DNA of 64,000 nucleotides, from contig NW_025777526.1 of the NCBI RefSeq assembly GCF_021130785.1, positions 36,906 through 100,905 on the forward strand, read 5' to 3'. Under the pieces are notes generated by a model. The model was not told the DNA's origin. It saw only the letters and a list, made by a program, of their open reading frames with translations, and ran no database searches. Below, in pieces: positions 20,176 to 33,285 of the stretch. Both the position numbers and the translations under genes were made by a program. The stretch comes from Homalodisca vitripennis. Its lineage: Eukaryota; Arthropoda; Insecta; Hemiptera; Cicadellidae. Within the stretch, counting starts at the first letter, position 1, and each line of letters opens with the position of its first letter.

Positions 20176-22898
20176 TATTACATTTCAGTAACATATCTAA
20201 TTCTCTGTACTGTATTTGGCCTGAGTGGTTTTGCTTACGTCACGTCATAAGTTGATATATCAAAATAGAGTACGATCACCTTCTCATTACTGCATTTTCA
20301 TATTTAATACAGAAAAGTCACTGACAAAGTATCCGTTAATCAAATACTTACGTATACGATAGGCTTTCTTTAATAAATTGCATTTATTAATTCTTATAAG
20401 AATGGAAATAAACTAATCTAAACCATTTTTTAATTGCTATCGTTCGTAAGCTCTACTAAGTTTTGCTCGTAATTTATAATAAACCCTTCAAATAAAAGTA
20501 CTTAAAATAAACTATTCAACTAGTGTTTATTGTACACACAATTTCAACGCCTGCTTAATACATTTCATAAAATATTTCCTCATCAGAAACCTGGTTGAAA
20601 GAGATATTTTTTCTCATTCCCAGACCCCTTACAAAGGGTATTACTTTTCATCTGGAGATTGAAGCGATAGAATATAGCACATAGCCTGTTTATTAAATAC
20701 TTTTTTCAGTAATCTTTCATTCATATGTTTTACTATACTGTCTAATTACATCGGTTATAATGCTTCCACATATATTAAAAGATAAATCGTGATATTCACT
20801 ACATCTAACCGAAACTCTTCATCCTCGCTTTCAAAAATGTTTTACAAACTTACAGGTATTCAATAAATACAGGTAAACATATATTTATAATAATTTTAAA
20901 ATACAAATTATGAAGTATGTTGAGTATTCTGAGGTCTTAACTATATTTAAAGTTTGGGGTGATATCGGAATTCATTTGACTGCCTTTGGGGTTGGGATAA
21001 ACGAGATCAGTACAAGACGTGACTGTGATATCGGTGAGTTAACAAAGCTCATTTCTGTCTTTTTTTGTTTTATTACTTCCTGTAGGATATTTGTAGTGCA
21101 ATAACCGTATATACCATAAAAAAACCCTTTTTAGTTTATTATACTAACTATACGGAGGTGACATAAATATAAATTCTGAAATGTTTTCTACAATTAATAA
21201 GAATGTTTAATTTTAGTAAAAAAATGTTAATAGCTGACGTTATGAAGCTCAAACAGTATCATTTAGGATCTTGAATTATTTTGAACGTTACTTTTATGAG
21301 TGTACGTATAGAATTTTACGTAACTATTCCTTACCTGAATTGTATTTGGAGGATGCTTGTTTTAAATTAAAATTTGTTTTGCTTGGAACCCTAAGAGGAT
21401 AAAAATGAACTCTCTATTAATTTCTTATTTAATAAATGTAGTAAAAATTTTATAAATTAATATCGTTAACATTAGTTTATGATTATTTTACACTCAATAC
21501 TAAAGCTACATTTAACATATATATGGCAAAATGGTTGCATCTGACAGTTATTACACAATTCAACCATGAGATTAAACTGAACTTACAATATTAATATTTT
21601 CCAGAGACCACAGGGCACCAAAAAACGGAGAGCAACCTGCAGTTTGCGGTACGTAAAGGTCGATATCATATACAACATTAATAATATTCCTGAGCGATCA
21701 CCATTATGTTCTCTTCTTCTTCATAACTTTCTAAATAGAGATATAGAGTTGGACATAAGCTTGTTTTTGATAAGTATTTATCCAGTTAAATCTTTCAGTA
21801 ATTGATTTTTAAATGCCATTCAATATTGTAAAGAAAAGAATGAGAATTTAATGAAAATGTACCACTTTTCAAGTCTAATTTTGGATATCAACCGTGAACA
21901 TACAGATGTTTTCTATGATGCACAGAGAGTCAACCATAAAAGAAGAATATGGCACGTAAATAATGCGTCATAGAATGAATTCTTATACAAATAAAGTTTT
22001 GTACACAGTTTAAAGCTTTCATGTAAAATATTTATTGAAATATCTTGTAACATGGTTCATTCATAACTAAGACATGTAAAAATATTCACTAACTCTTAGC
22101 CAAATCAAATTGAGTGAGATGCACCAACATCAAACTCACTGCTGCTGATACATAAACGTATCAAAATCGTTCAGAATTTCAAGTATATAGGCCAGTTAAA
22201 TATCAAGATAACTGCCGACAGCTTGGCAGACTGAAATGAAATTCTTCTAATCACATGAGAGACAAGCTTCTGTAAGACTTGGACAGTTTTATTGCGTTTA
22301 CTAGTATATTTAAAGAGCATATTTTATAAAAATAACTGTATATTTTAATAATATGCAGGGACTTACCAATACATCCATGTTTTAGAGATACATGGTTAAA
22401 CTACTGAACGATCGAAATCTAAGAAAGCGAATGCCAAATAAATAACCTAGACGTTTTTAAAAACGATAAACATGTTTAGACATTGGTTGGTGCCCGGTAC
22501 AGTATCACCCAACACCGGAGCTGTCTCTTACGGTCATAGAATACGAAAATAGCACAACAATATTTACTCTAAGATACGCTATTTTAATGTGATTGTATTT
22601 ATTTTATCTATGAGGGACAAATTGTATTAAAAGATTATATCGGAAAGTTAATATTGCTTGTAAAATCCTTTAACGTACCTAGGTAAGCACAGTTGGAAAC
22701 ACCTTACTTCTTGTTCTTCTTAGTTTTAACTAGATCATATTTGAACATCGTTTACCATTTTATCATGTAAAATATGTTATCTGACTCAATATTAGAACAC
22801 GAAAGTGTATGTTTGTCTTAAAAAACTAAGAAATAAAAATCTAATTAACAACAAATGAAGAAAATTAATTATATGAAACGAGAAAGGGAATAACACTA

Positions 22899-23000
22899 AA
22901 CGTTAACGACCGACATGGCTAAGCCTCAGACACTGGAAGTGACTCTTACGGTCATTTATCAACACTTTATACTGCTACTGTTCTGTCAGTGGCTAACGTT
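22899..23000 (+). repeat. Dispersed repeat family A, copy 1
   Basis: Contains aaacgttaacgaccg, a gacactgg block, gactcttacggtcatttatc and a ctgtcag block. The same order recurs near 36148 and 37455, and a partial copy lies near 22485-22550. Confidence 0.65.
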
Positions 23001-24133
23001 TACCACTCTCAAAGTCTTCTTTTATCTAAACAAAGTGTTTTGTTTTGTTTGAAATAAAATTCAACAATAAAACCGGTTAGAAAGGAAAAACACAGAGGAA
23101 AATTACAAAATGAGAGAAATAGAGAGTTCAAATATAGCGTTAAAGTAAAGTTAGCATACGTTTTAACGGAATTATTTCAAACTCTATAAAACAAATAATA
23201 AAAACAAGGCAGGAGTACACCATACCACAAGTAGCGTAACAAGCTTCATTAGGGTCGTATCCATCATTTCAATGCTAAATCCCATGGAATTACATTCACT
23301 ATAATCGAAATTGATGTTCCCTGCATAGAAATCAAGCTTCTATATGTAAGATTCTACTTAGGATAAAAAAATCTATATAGATAGCATTATATATAATATG
23401 CTAGGTCCCTTTGGACCTAGATTAACATAAACGCACTGATGTTTGAGTTGTCGCATAATACTGCTTTGTCATTATACACGATGTATCATTAATACTGAGG
23501 AAAGTAATTTAGAATATTATTTAATTATGTTATTTAATGTTTACTATACCAATAGTGATATAAAATTATAATTGATTACATACTTTTGACAACAGTACTA
23601 TCACAGGAAATATAAAAAAATACATTCGAAACAGTGTGTTTACAATGTTTCTTTAATTTTAAGTTTTGTGATTCCTCTAAGGCACAATAATAATACATTG
23701 TTTCTTAGAATATTTAAAGTTTGTATGTAAACATTTATAACAGTAGAATTATTTTAGTAAAACAAACACATTCACAACAATTAATTCATTTACAACAGAA
23801 AGCAGAAACTTTTACCTAATAATAAACCCTTGCATATAATATTTAATAGAAATCTATTTAAATTCTTAGTGGAAATTATTTACTGATATTATTCTTGAAA
23901 TATTGTATATTGATGATTTCATCAGACGGTTGTTATTGTTAAACTTTTAATTGTAGACTTGTTAATATTTAGTTACGTTGGTCGTAAATCAAAATTCAAC
24001 AAAGAATACAAAACATTTTACAAATTACGACAGGTTATATTAAGGGGAAAATCAGGTGAGTAATAATTATTTAGGCAAGTATGTAAATGACAATAAAATC
24101 AAATTACTTTTACATTTCAACTATATATGACGT

Positions 24134-24148
24134 GATAAAACTACCCAT
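24134..24148 (+). repeat. Target-site duplication, left copy
   Basis: gataaaactacccat, a perfect 15-bp match to 26743-26757, flanking the LINE. Confidence 0.95.
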
Positions 24149-26742
24149 TTTTTTTTAACGTAGGCGGAATGCATTTGCGCACGGAGTGTGGGACTGCCTC
24201 CCTTGCGGACTACCCACTAAACCCCCTACGGGCCACGGAGGGCCCATGCCGGAACCCTTTTTCGGATGGCATCTTGCCTGGTCCGTGTGTCCTTATATCC
24301 CAACCAGGACAAAACTACTTGTTTCGGAAGCTACGGGTCAGCCAAGCATCCGTCTTCACGCTTCTGATGAAGGATCGTGTGTACGTGAGAGGTGACTACA
24401 TTCCAGGCGTCCTCACTCTGCAGCATTATCTCCACAATGGTCTCTGCCGAAACCTCTCCAACTGTGGTGGCAAGCGTTCGCCTGGCTTCAGTGAAGCGCC
24501 TGCAAGCGAAGAAGGTGTGATGAACATCATCATCTTCCTCCGGGCATTAACACACACCGAGGCGACCTGACTTTTCCTAATCCTGTAGAGGTACTCCTAA
24601 AGTAACCATGCCCCGTCCATGAACTGACACAGGTAGAAATCTATCACCCCGTGGCCACGATCTATCCAGGATTGAAGCTCTCGAATGAGACGGAAGGTCC
24701 AGCGACCGTCCGAATCCTTCCGTCCACCTCCGCTGCCAAACCTGCAGAGTCTTCACCCTGGCAGCAGCCAAGGCATCCTCTCTACCCCGCCTCGGCAGCC
24801 TCCCTGGAAGACGGTCCTGTCTCTCGATGGCCAGCAGATCAATAGGAATCAGAGACATAACCACCTTAGAGGCTTTGTCACACACCGCCTGAATGTGCTC
24901 CCAATACCGAAAACGGCAGTCAAGTAACACACCCAGGTACTTCGCCGCAGTCCTTGTCCGAACCTCGACACCCCCCACATTCATAGAGATCAGAGTGGGG
25001 ATTCTCCGTCGAGTGAGCATAACGATTTCGGTCTTGGCGACCGCCAGCTCAAGTCCATGGCTCGTAATCCAGCATTTACCCGAATTAAGGCGTAACTATG
25101 CCAAGTCCGGAGTCCTCGCCGTGATGACTGCAGCCACGTCATCAGCATAACCCACGAGTAAGACATCGTGGGGCATCTCGAGGAGAAGCAAACCATCGTA
25201 TGAAACATTCCATATGGTCTGGCCCGAGAATAGACCCTGTGAGCCGCCACCGGCAGTGACCTCTTTCGTTTTCCTTCCGTCTTTGGTTTCATACAACAGC
25301 CGACGGTTCTTCAGGTAGTCCTGCATAACGACTAGGAGATAGTCGGGCACTCTGAAGTCCCCGTCTGCAACGCCTCTAGCATGTCCTCCCAACGAGCAGA
25401 GTTAAAAAACGCGTTCTTTACGTCAAGGCTTGCTGGACGGCACTGATCACCTCTGTAATGGCCGTTCAGATTTGAGTGTCGAAAGCCGAAAGGGGAGAGA
25501 GATCTCCGGTGGCTTCGATGGACGACTGCAATCTGGGTTTCAGCAACCTTTCATAGAGCTTCCCCGCGGTGTCAAGCATACAAAGTGGCCTGTATGCCGA
25601 CGGGGAGTTCGGTCGTCACCTTTGCCTTTGCTGATCAGCGCCAACCTAGCAACCTTCTAGCGCGACGGGAACACACACCCCGCTACCAAACATGATTAAA
25701 CAATATTCAGCAGCAAGAGCGGATAACTCGCCGCCACAACCTTCAAAACCTCAGCTGGAGAGTCATCAGGTCCTGGAGCCTTCTTGTTGCGCATGGTAGA
25801 CACCGCCGCTACAAGCTCCTGCTCCGTAAAAATGGGAACGTCCTGGAACCGGTCTCGCTACCTCTCTCCTTCCGCCTAACAGGGTGACATGGGAAGAGAG
25901 CTTCCACAATCGCCGAAATCATTCCAGCAGGCATTTCTGTGCTGTACCCTATTCCTCCGAGCTTTTTCCTTACAAGTTTGTATCCTCTTCCCCAAGGGTC
26001 CAAGTCCAGGTCCTAGCAGAGCTCACGCCAGCATCGCGCCTTGCTCAGACAAAATTGCTGCACTCAGAGCTTTCTTAGCAGCCTTATGCTCTGCGCAGTA
26101 ATTATAGCTTCAGGCCGGTTTCGAGCTCGCTGCGCTGTAACGTCTGGCACATTAGTGCAGTTATCCTGAAGCTCACCAATTTCGTCCGTCCACCAGAAGG
26201 CTTGGCGACTTGGCGACGGCCCCGGTAGGGTCGTTTTCCCGAGGCATTGACGAATTGCAAGCGTGCTCTTTCAGTTTCAATGGAAGAGTCGATATAAGCC
26301 TCAACCTTCAGCTGTTACAGTGGATCGGGAAACCCCAGAACACCAGCCTCGATACTACGATCTAGCTGCTCGACGAGTTTTCCCCTGTCCAGCTTAGACA
26401 GATTTTAGCCAAGAGTGTTTTGGGTATTTGCTCGGCGTGGCAAACCGATTATCGATAAGATGGAAAGCGATAAACTCGTGGTCACTAGCAATGTAGACGT
26501 CCATCACTCCGCCATTTATCCGCTACTAAAGGGAACGAATCGGCTGATACCATTGTAATATCTGGTATTGACTCACCGAGAGTGCTTCGGAAGTTCGGCC
26601 TTGTCCCTCTATTCACGACTTCCAAATCGAGTCTCGAGACCATCTCCAAAATATGTCTTCCCCTCACGTTTAGTCACGGGCATACCCCATTCGACCGCCG
26701 CACGGGCGTTGAAGTCACCCGCCACTATAACATGCCCAGGGA
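24149..26742 (-). mobile_element. 5'-truncated R1/I-like non-LTR retrotransposon
   Basis: A GC-rich insert bounded by a perfect 15-bp duplication. Its minus-strand 3' end carries a short A run (T run at 24149-24156). The minus-strand 5' end starts inside the endonuclease just before GDFNA (26706-26720), so only the first part of that domain is missing. RGRHILEMVSRLDLEVVNRG and SDHEFIAFH (about 26455-26490) follow. The reverse transcriptase has LDVKNAFFN (about 25400-25430), GGGSQGLFSGQTIWNVSYDG and GYADDV (25135-25152). The post-RT region has KYLGVLLDCRFRYWEHI, and the C-terminal histidine-cysteine segment with VHHTFFAC and EIMLQSEDAWN lies near 24390-24530. Many frameshifts make it inactive. 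Clade placement is by resemblance. Confidence 0.92.
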
Positions 26743-26757
26743 GATAAAACTACCCAT
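26743..26757 (+). repeat. Target-site duplication, right copy
   Basis: Identical to 24134-24148. Confidence 0.95.
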
Positions 26758-27044
26758 GCCCTTATAAATCTACGCTGCCTATGAACACTCTTATATCTAA
26801 AATTATAAAATATTATATTGCACAATCCAAAATACTTTGCTCTAATCAGATAGGCATGCTTTATTATATTTTATGAATCTAACTTATAAAACCAACGGTA
26901 AGCTATCAAACTTAACGGCTACGTTCAAATATGACTCATATATACAGTTACAGAAATAAGTAAAATTTAAAGTTAGGTAAAGAGGAAAAATTAGTATAAA
27001 TTTATGCGAGAGCCAGCCATTTACCTTCAAAACATTATGAATAG

Positions 27045-27180
27045 TGGTTGATAACTCATTGCTCTCGGGGTCAGAAATTTCATGCCAAGCTGTGTGGAAG
27101 GGAAGTGCACCTGCATATTCATAAGCAGCTCTCAAACCATTAACTGCTCTGATGATATGGCAATGCGTGAATTAACTCCC
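27045..27180 (+). repeat. Dispersed repeat family C, copy 1
   Basis: Shares with 30064-30200 the blocks ggggtcagaa, gaagtgca(c/g)ctgcatattcataag, tcaaac.att and gcgtgaatt in the same order. Confidence 0.75.
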
Positions 27181-30063
27181 ACAACAAACGTGGCCTTTTG
27201 GTAACAGCATTTCTGACAATTTTGAAACGAGTTTTCCCTTCATTTATGTACATTGGATTTAGAATCAGGAGGTAAGGTATTTAGATTGTCTAGACCACAT
27301 AAATAAATTACTAATTTGTAATGACTGAATGAATTTCAGTAAATTACTTTATTCAATTTTAAAGTATTCTTCTGCTGATTAAACAAATTTACCAAGAAGA
27401 GAGATTTATAATTAAAGTTAAAGATTTATTTAAAAGATTGATTTCCATTTATTGAAGAAAAATATGTTTCAAACAGTATGTCATTACTAATTACTATTAA
27501 TTAAAGTTTCTTGATAACGCCTCAAATAAATGTTCATATGTACATATATACTAAAATTTTTAAAATAAAAATATAATAACTATAAAAGTGTAATTAATAA
27601 ATGTTTGTATAAAGTTTAATAAAGTATTTAATATAAAATTATAAAAATATAATAAAACAAAAATTAATTAGAAAAATGGTTTTAATTTCAATAATATGGA
27701 ATGAAATATTTAAACATTACACACTACTTCAAAATTGGTGAATACGGTTCCAGATATGACTGGACGTGCTTTACTACCCAACATACTATCTGCCATACCA
27801 CAATATTAAAAATGATAACCTACATGGTTCCCTTATAAATTAGACTAAATACAAGATTGTATGCTTAAAATATGGATTATTATTCGAGCAGTTAATACTT
27901 ATAACTCAATACACCAAGTTACCATCAATTGAGTGTCATATGGATTGTTTAACTTAACAGAAGTGTTATAATTTATTATTTTATTTTATAAACGGAACAG
28001 CCAATTTCTCTAAATTTTTTCTTGTAACATTCTTTTTGATAGAGCATTGCATTGTGATGCACTTTAATTTTTACAAAATACATGCAATAATATTAAGGGA
28101 GTGTTAATGTATTTAAAAAAACTGACGTAAATATATTTCCGGTAATTCCACCACAAAGAAAGGTAGTTTAGTAGAACAGTCGTAAACAAGTAAAAGGGTT
28201 AGTTCCTTTGTATGAGAAACCTTTACGTGTTTTACCTGAACTGATGCGGTTTAGTTTACCTTTGTAACGTCCAACTGAGTATAAATCTCACTAGTTCCAG
28301 TTTACCGGCGTCAGTTTTATTTGCTTACATCTTCAGATCATTTGCACTCGATCTGTCGCAAAAATTTATAGCTTTGCTAAACGAAAAAAAATAGTAGAAA
28401 TGTCTACTTTAATATTCACTCTGCGTAGTGGTCTTATGGTAGTTATCGAACGAATTTGCCCATTTTACTACATTCTTATTACCTATGACCATGAAGTTCA
28501 GAGAAATATAAAGTGTATAATGCTACACAAACGCATTAAAATATTGTAATAAATAATATAATATCAAAATTTATTAATGTAATTATATGTATTTTACATT
28601 TAATATCCCACAGAAATAATCTGCTAACCTCTTCTGCAAATTCGGTGAAACCAATCCATTAGATCAATTTACAAGGGACACCATATAGTTTAATTAACGA
28701 GACTCGTAATTTTGAAATGAAATGAAATATGCCTTTATTCAAGAGGCAAATAAATAATATAATATCCAAAATATATATATATAGATGCAAAGAAATAATT
28801 TTTGATAGTTATAAATGAAAATTGTATCCAGATTAAAAGAAAGTAAACTACTATATAATGACCCACTTTAAAGTGGGAAATAAAGTAGGTATTTAAAGAG
28901 GGTCTTTTATATTTTAACGCATTATTGACTGAGTATTAATACTAGTCTGCTTTGAAAGTAAAGTAAATTTTTTCACATAAATTAAAATTTTTTTCTTCTC
29001 TGTTTAATGCTTATTTTAGATTCTAAACAAATATTATCGTGTACGTACTAGAACAATAGATGTTTACAGTTACCTTGTTTGTAATGAATGAAACCTTTTT
29101 AGTTTAGAATAATAAAAATGTATTACATATTAATTCTTTAAGAACTGTAGACATTACGCATAAAATATAAATAAAAATACCATTAGGTTATTTGGAATAA
29201 AATTTTGTTAAATTCAGTAATAAAATGTTCATTTTATTTAATTGAACAGTCTTTATTTTATATGGAAGTGATTCCGTTAAAACAAAGAATATCTAATCGT
29301 CGTCAGCATGAAAGCGAACATTAACCCTAATAAGCCACTTACAGATTGACAAGAAAGACCTAATGAACTAGTTTGTTAATTACTTTGTTGTAAATTAACG
29401 TAAACAAGTTCACCAGGACAAAGTAGATCAAGCAAAATAAATTACAGTCTGTGGCCCCTTTAACCTAGTTGTTCAAACATTTTACTTAACAAATGTCCTT
29501 AATGGTGCCAATAGTTTTACATGTTGTTTATCGTACTAGATTTGTATATCTCTAAGACATATTAGTATATCTTCCTGTATTTCATTTTCTTTTAGTCTTA
29601 CCAATACTTATTTACTTTAAAATAGTATTATTGACTATAATAATGATATTATTCTTTAATTCTTACGATTAAAGATAAATCTAAGAACAGCAACATATAG
29701 AACATTATATTTACATAAATATTCATATGATTACTGGATTATTTATACAAATATAAAGGGAATTTTATTTGTGTTTCCATTCAATTATTAACAAACTTAT
29801 TAAACTACATGTCGTTAGTTCTTATATTTAATACTCGTTTTTACAACATGTCCTTGTATTCAACTGTGTGCTAAAATATATTAACTTACTAGCGTTAAGA
29901 ATTTCAACATTAATATCTATCTCCTAATACATATACGGGAATTGGGTAAAAATAAGGAACATAGACATAAAATGGTGAATTAGAATTTATGAAAGTATTT
30001 TAGAAAATTTCACTATATTATTAAAAACGATCGTTTTACAATAGTTGATAATTAAATTCATAA

Positions 30064-30200
30064 ATTGATAGTTCATAAACGGGGTCAGAAGAGATTGCTG
30101 CAGGCAAGTGATGCTTTAATGAAGTGCAGCTGCATATTCATAAGAAGATATCAAACGATTTATCGCTATGATTACATTACCAGGCGTGAATTGATTATCA
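30064..30200 (+). repeat. Dispersed repeat family C, copy 2
   Basis: Partner of 27045-27180, same orientation, about 3 kb away. Mostly substitutions and a few small indels separate them. Confidence 0.75.
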
Positions 30201-31961
30201 AAAAAATGTGACACTAATTCACGAATATTATAAAATTGTCTAAGAGATTATGAATATGTTATTGGAAGCTGAGTAACGTTATTTCTAATCTGTTATTATT
30301 TGAGTTAAAAATTAAACGGATTAATAAGATGTTTGATTGTGTTAGTTTACGCAGGAGATGATTAACTCAATGTGATGAGGTATGCTGTGATACGACGAAT
30401 TATAAGAGTTAGTTCTGAGGTATGCTGATTGAACAGCGTCACGTAACTTTGGTTGTCACTTTTCGAATACTTACTACGTGACTTCTCACTTTACAGATAG
30501 CATTCCGAGTGCAAACGATTGCCGTGCCTCAATTTGTAATATTTAGTGAGATATCTCTTGTGTAACTAATGCATTACGGATAAGAAAGAAAAATAGGATT
30601 TCAGTACAAAAACGTATATCACAGCAATAGGGCAAACACGTCAACCCAAACTAACGAAGGTGAAACAATGATTGACGTGTTATATAATTACTCTAACTTT
30701 GAATAGCAGTCCCTGGCAAAATCCTTTAGATTTTGAATGCCTTGGGGCTTCTTCATCTAGAGAAGAAGATAGATTTATACCCTTAAATAGTAGTGTTACA
30801 CGATTTTAAATAAACACTTCAGCTAACAATTACTAACTGTAAAAAGAGAAATTAATGTTAAACGATGTTAAACCTGAAAACTACTTCGAGTCCATAAAGG
30901 AGAAAATAAACCCAGGCGTTGTCTATCCACAGGATATCGCTAACACTAGAATTCAAGACCACAAACACCCGTCACACACCAGTACATGCGAAAGTGGGAC
31001 ACTAAGTTGCAGTCCAACGGTGCACATGTATGTATTATTGGCCCGCATCTGACGAATCTAGTATACATTTTAATCCACAAAACGTGTGTTGTATATTTTG
31101 TAATATATATCGATGGCAAATGTCCAAATTCCTACTATCCTTTCTAACCTTACATAATTATTTATAAACTATAAACATTGAAATAATGATAATAAATAAC
31201 AATGATATCTACTTCATCGCGTACACTAAATAACGGTAAATATAAATTTCGTAAAATTTACGTCAGTGTTTATATAAATACGAAGATTAATTTAATAATC
31301 GAGCAGTATTACATAAAATATAGTTTTAAGTAAAATTGCAATGAAGACATAACAAAGCACAAAATAAACATACTAAAATTGAAAATAATGAGTAAGTAAA
31401 ATAAGACTGAAATACATTATAAGAATACATTCTAACAAGAATTAATCCTGGATAATTTGTGAAAAATTTATTAATGACACGAAGTTTTTGTATGTTTAAA
31501 TAGCATAAGAACAGTATTAAATAAATAAATATATATTTGTACTATTCTGCTGATTAAATAATTAATAATATTATTAAGATCATGACCTAAATAATGGAAA
31601 TAAATCATTACAAAAAGTAAGTTAAGAAGGGCTAGAAATAATTAACGAAATGAGATAATTTCTCTTATAAAATCGGTTAAAATGTAAAAAACAATAACAT
31701 TTTAATTTCTAGTTTAATTTTAACACTTTCCAAGTAGTAAGGTAATTACTGTAGAATGAAAATGAGGTCAAAGTCGAAAGAAAATTCTCAGTTCATAAAT
31801 CCACTTAGACTTGCTGTAAAGTAAATTTACCTTTCTTATTTCTTCAATTTTTAGTAATGACTTACAACAATTATTATGTCAGTCTATTATTTTATTTAAG
31901 TCCATCGGTTTGTTTTTAGTCAGATACGAGTTTCATGAAACAGTAAAGATACGACACTTCT

Positions 31962-32040
31962 GTAAATTGACAGCTAAAAAGATATAGCGCCATAAATCCC
32001 GTATAGCAGCTTCAAAAAACTTGGACTTTGCCGATAAAAA
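31962..32040 (+). repeat. Dispersed repeat family B, copy 2
   Basis: Partner of 20093-20175, same orientation. Confidence 0.65.
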
Positions 32041-33035
32041 TATGCAATTTCGGGAACAAATCTACCATCCTCGATAGCGCTTAGCAAGAAAGAGAAAATT
32101 AAACTCCATCTCATTATTACACAATTACCTAATTTTATTTACTGTTCACAGTATATGGATACCTATTTATAAAAATCAAGATATTACTAATACATACTAA
32201 GCTGTAATATGGTGAAATTAGCAGACATATGTTTTATTATTTAACCGAGTCAATATTTTTTGCAAAATCAATCATTCTAAGGTCAAGTATATTAAAAATC
32301 TCCATATAATATCCGTATGAAATTAAATATAAGCAAGAGAAAAATACTCTAATTTTGAATAATATCAACCATCATCTGATGTTTTCAATAATCCAAATGC
32401 ATTATGTTCATCACCCTTAATTTATATTTACAACTATCTTGTTTCATTATACAATGACTAGCAGAAGTGTGTTTCGTTCAGTATCTCTAATCCTTCATTA
32501 TTATTACTACAAAACTTTTTATATACATGTGTATTAATATAGGACATTTCTTTTTAATTACAATACTTTTATTTAAATTTAATTTATGTTATATTTAAAA
32601 TTTCTAGTTTCTAATTTACGCTTTATGCACTCAATTTAGACCAGAATAAGTCTTGCTGAATATTTAAATAAAAAAAATTTTTCAAAAATTAAATCTCATC
32701 CTTCTGATAAACCTAATTGTTTGGGAAAATAAATGAATGCGTTAGTAGAATATATTTATAACGGACATTAATCCCATTGAACTAATCAATTTTAATCTTT
32801 GAATTCTGCTAAAGTTATCTTTCTAATATTCGACAAATGAGTCGACCAATTCCAAAACTCACTAACTCCACTTTCCTAAATTTTACAGGATGAGCAAAAA
32901 ACTATAGTGGTTAAAGTATAACACTCAAAGTAATTATTTTATTGTTATGAATAATAAATCCTACTACTAATTGGTTAAACAGTAAGAAAATTAAATGTAT
33001 TTCTTTTGTTGAACTAGAAAACAACAGTTAAATAT

Positions 33036-33145
33036 TGGAGTTAGAGAGTTTTTGGAAAATGGAGATTGGTATTAGACAGTTTTGGTTGCAGTACGGTTTT
33101 GATTTAGGTTTTTTGTTGCAACATTGTGTTTTAGGGCAACAAGGT
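33036..33145 (+). repeat. Left subterminal repeat cluster of the transposon
   Basis: At least three diverged copies of a roughly 25-base unit: tggagttagagagtttttgg (33036), then ggtattagacagttttggtt with gcagta (about 33066), then gatttaggttttttgttgca (about 33101). Confidence 0.75.
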
Positions 33146-33285
33146 TGGGTAAATATTATAAAACTTGTAATAATGAAAAAAATATGTATTTAAATTAAAC
33201 AATTTTGTATGCAATTAAACTTAAATACATTTTGTTGTTTTAAATTCATTTTTTACAATGCAAAGTTGCCTCTAAGATTAAAACT

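Larger units (their letters stand above)
17467..24133. other. AT-rich noncoding stretch with dispersed repeats
   Basis: Frames here are short and AT-driven and none resembles a known protein. Dispersed repeat copies are listed separately at 20093 and 22899, with a weaker one near 22485. A perfect hairpin lies at 23401-23420 (8-bp stem, 4-base loop). Confidence 0.6.
26758..32834. other. AT-rich noncoding stretch with dispersed repeats
   Basis: No gene recognised. It holds two copies of a dispersed repeat (27045 and 30064), a perfect 16-bp palindrome at 28862-28877, and at 28714-28760 a gaaatgaaatgaaat run next to tttatt that looks like the tail of a minus-strand LINE. Confidence 0.6.

Noticed and set aside
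23401..23420. Perfect hairpin with 8-bp stem and 4-base loop
   Set aside because: No gene end or T run lies next to it, so calling it a terminator or RNA would be unsupported.
24169..24570. 133-residue plus-strand frame in GC-rich DNA
   Set aside because: It is antisense to the 3' end of the minus-strand LINE, where the real histidine-cysteine segment lies.
28862..28877. Perfect 16-bp palindrome cccactttaaagtggg
   Set aside because: A single short palindrome is expected by chance in a window of this size, and no neighbours suggest function.
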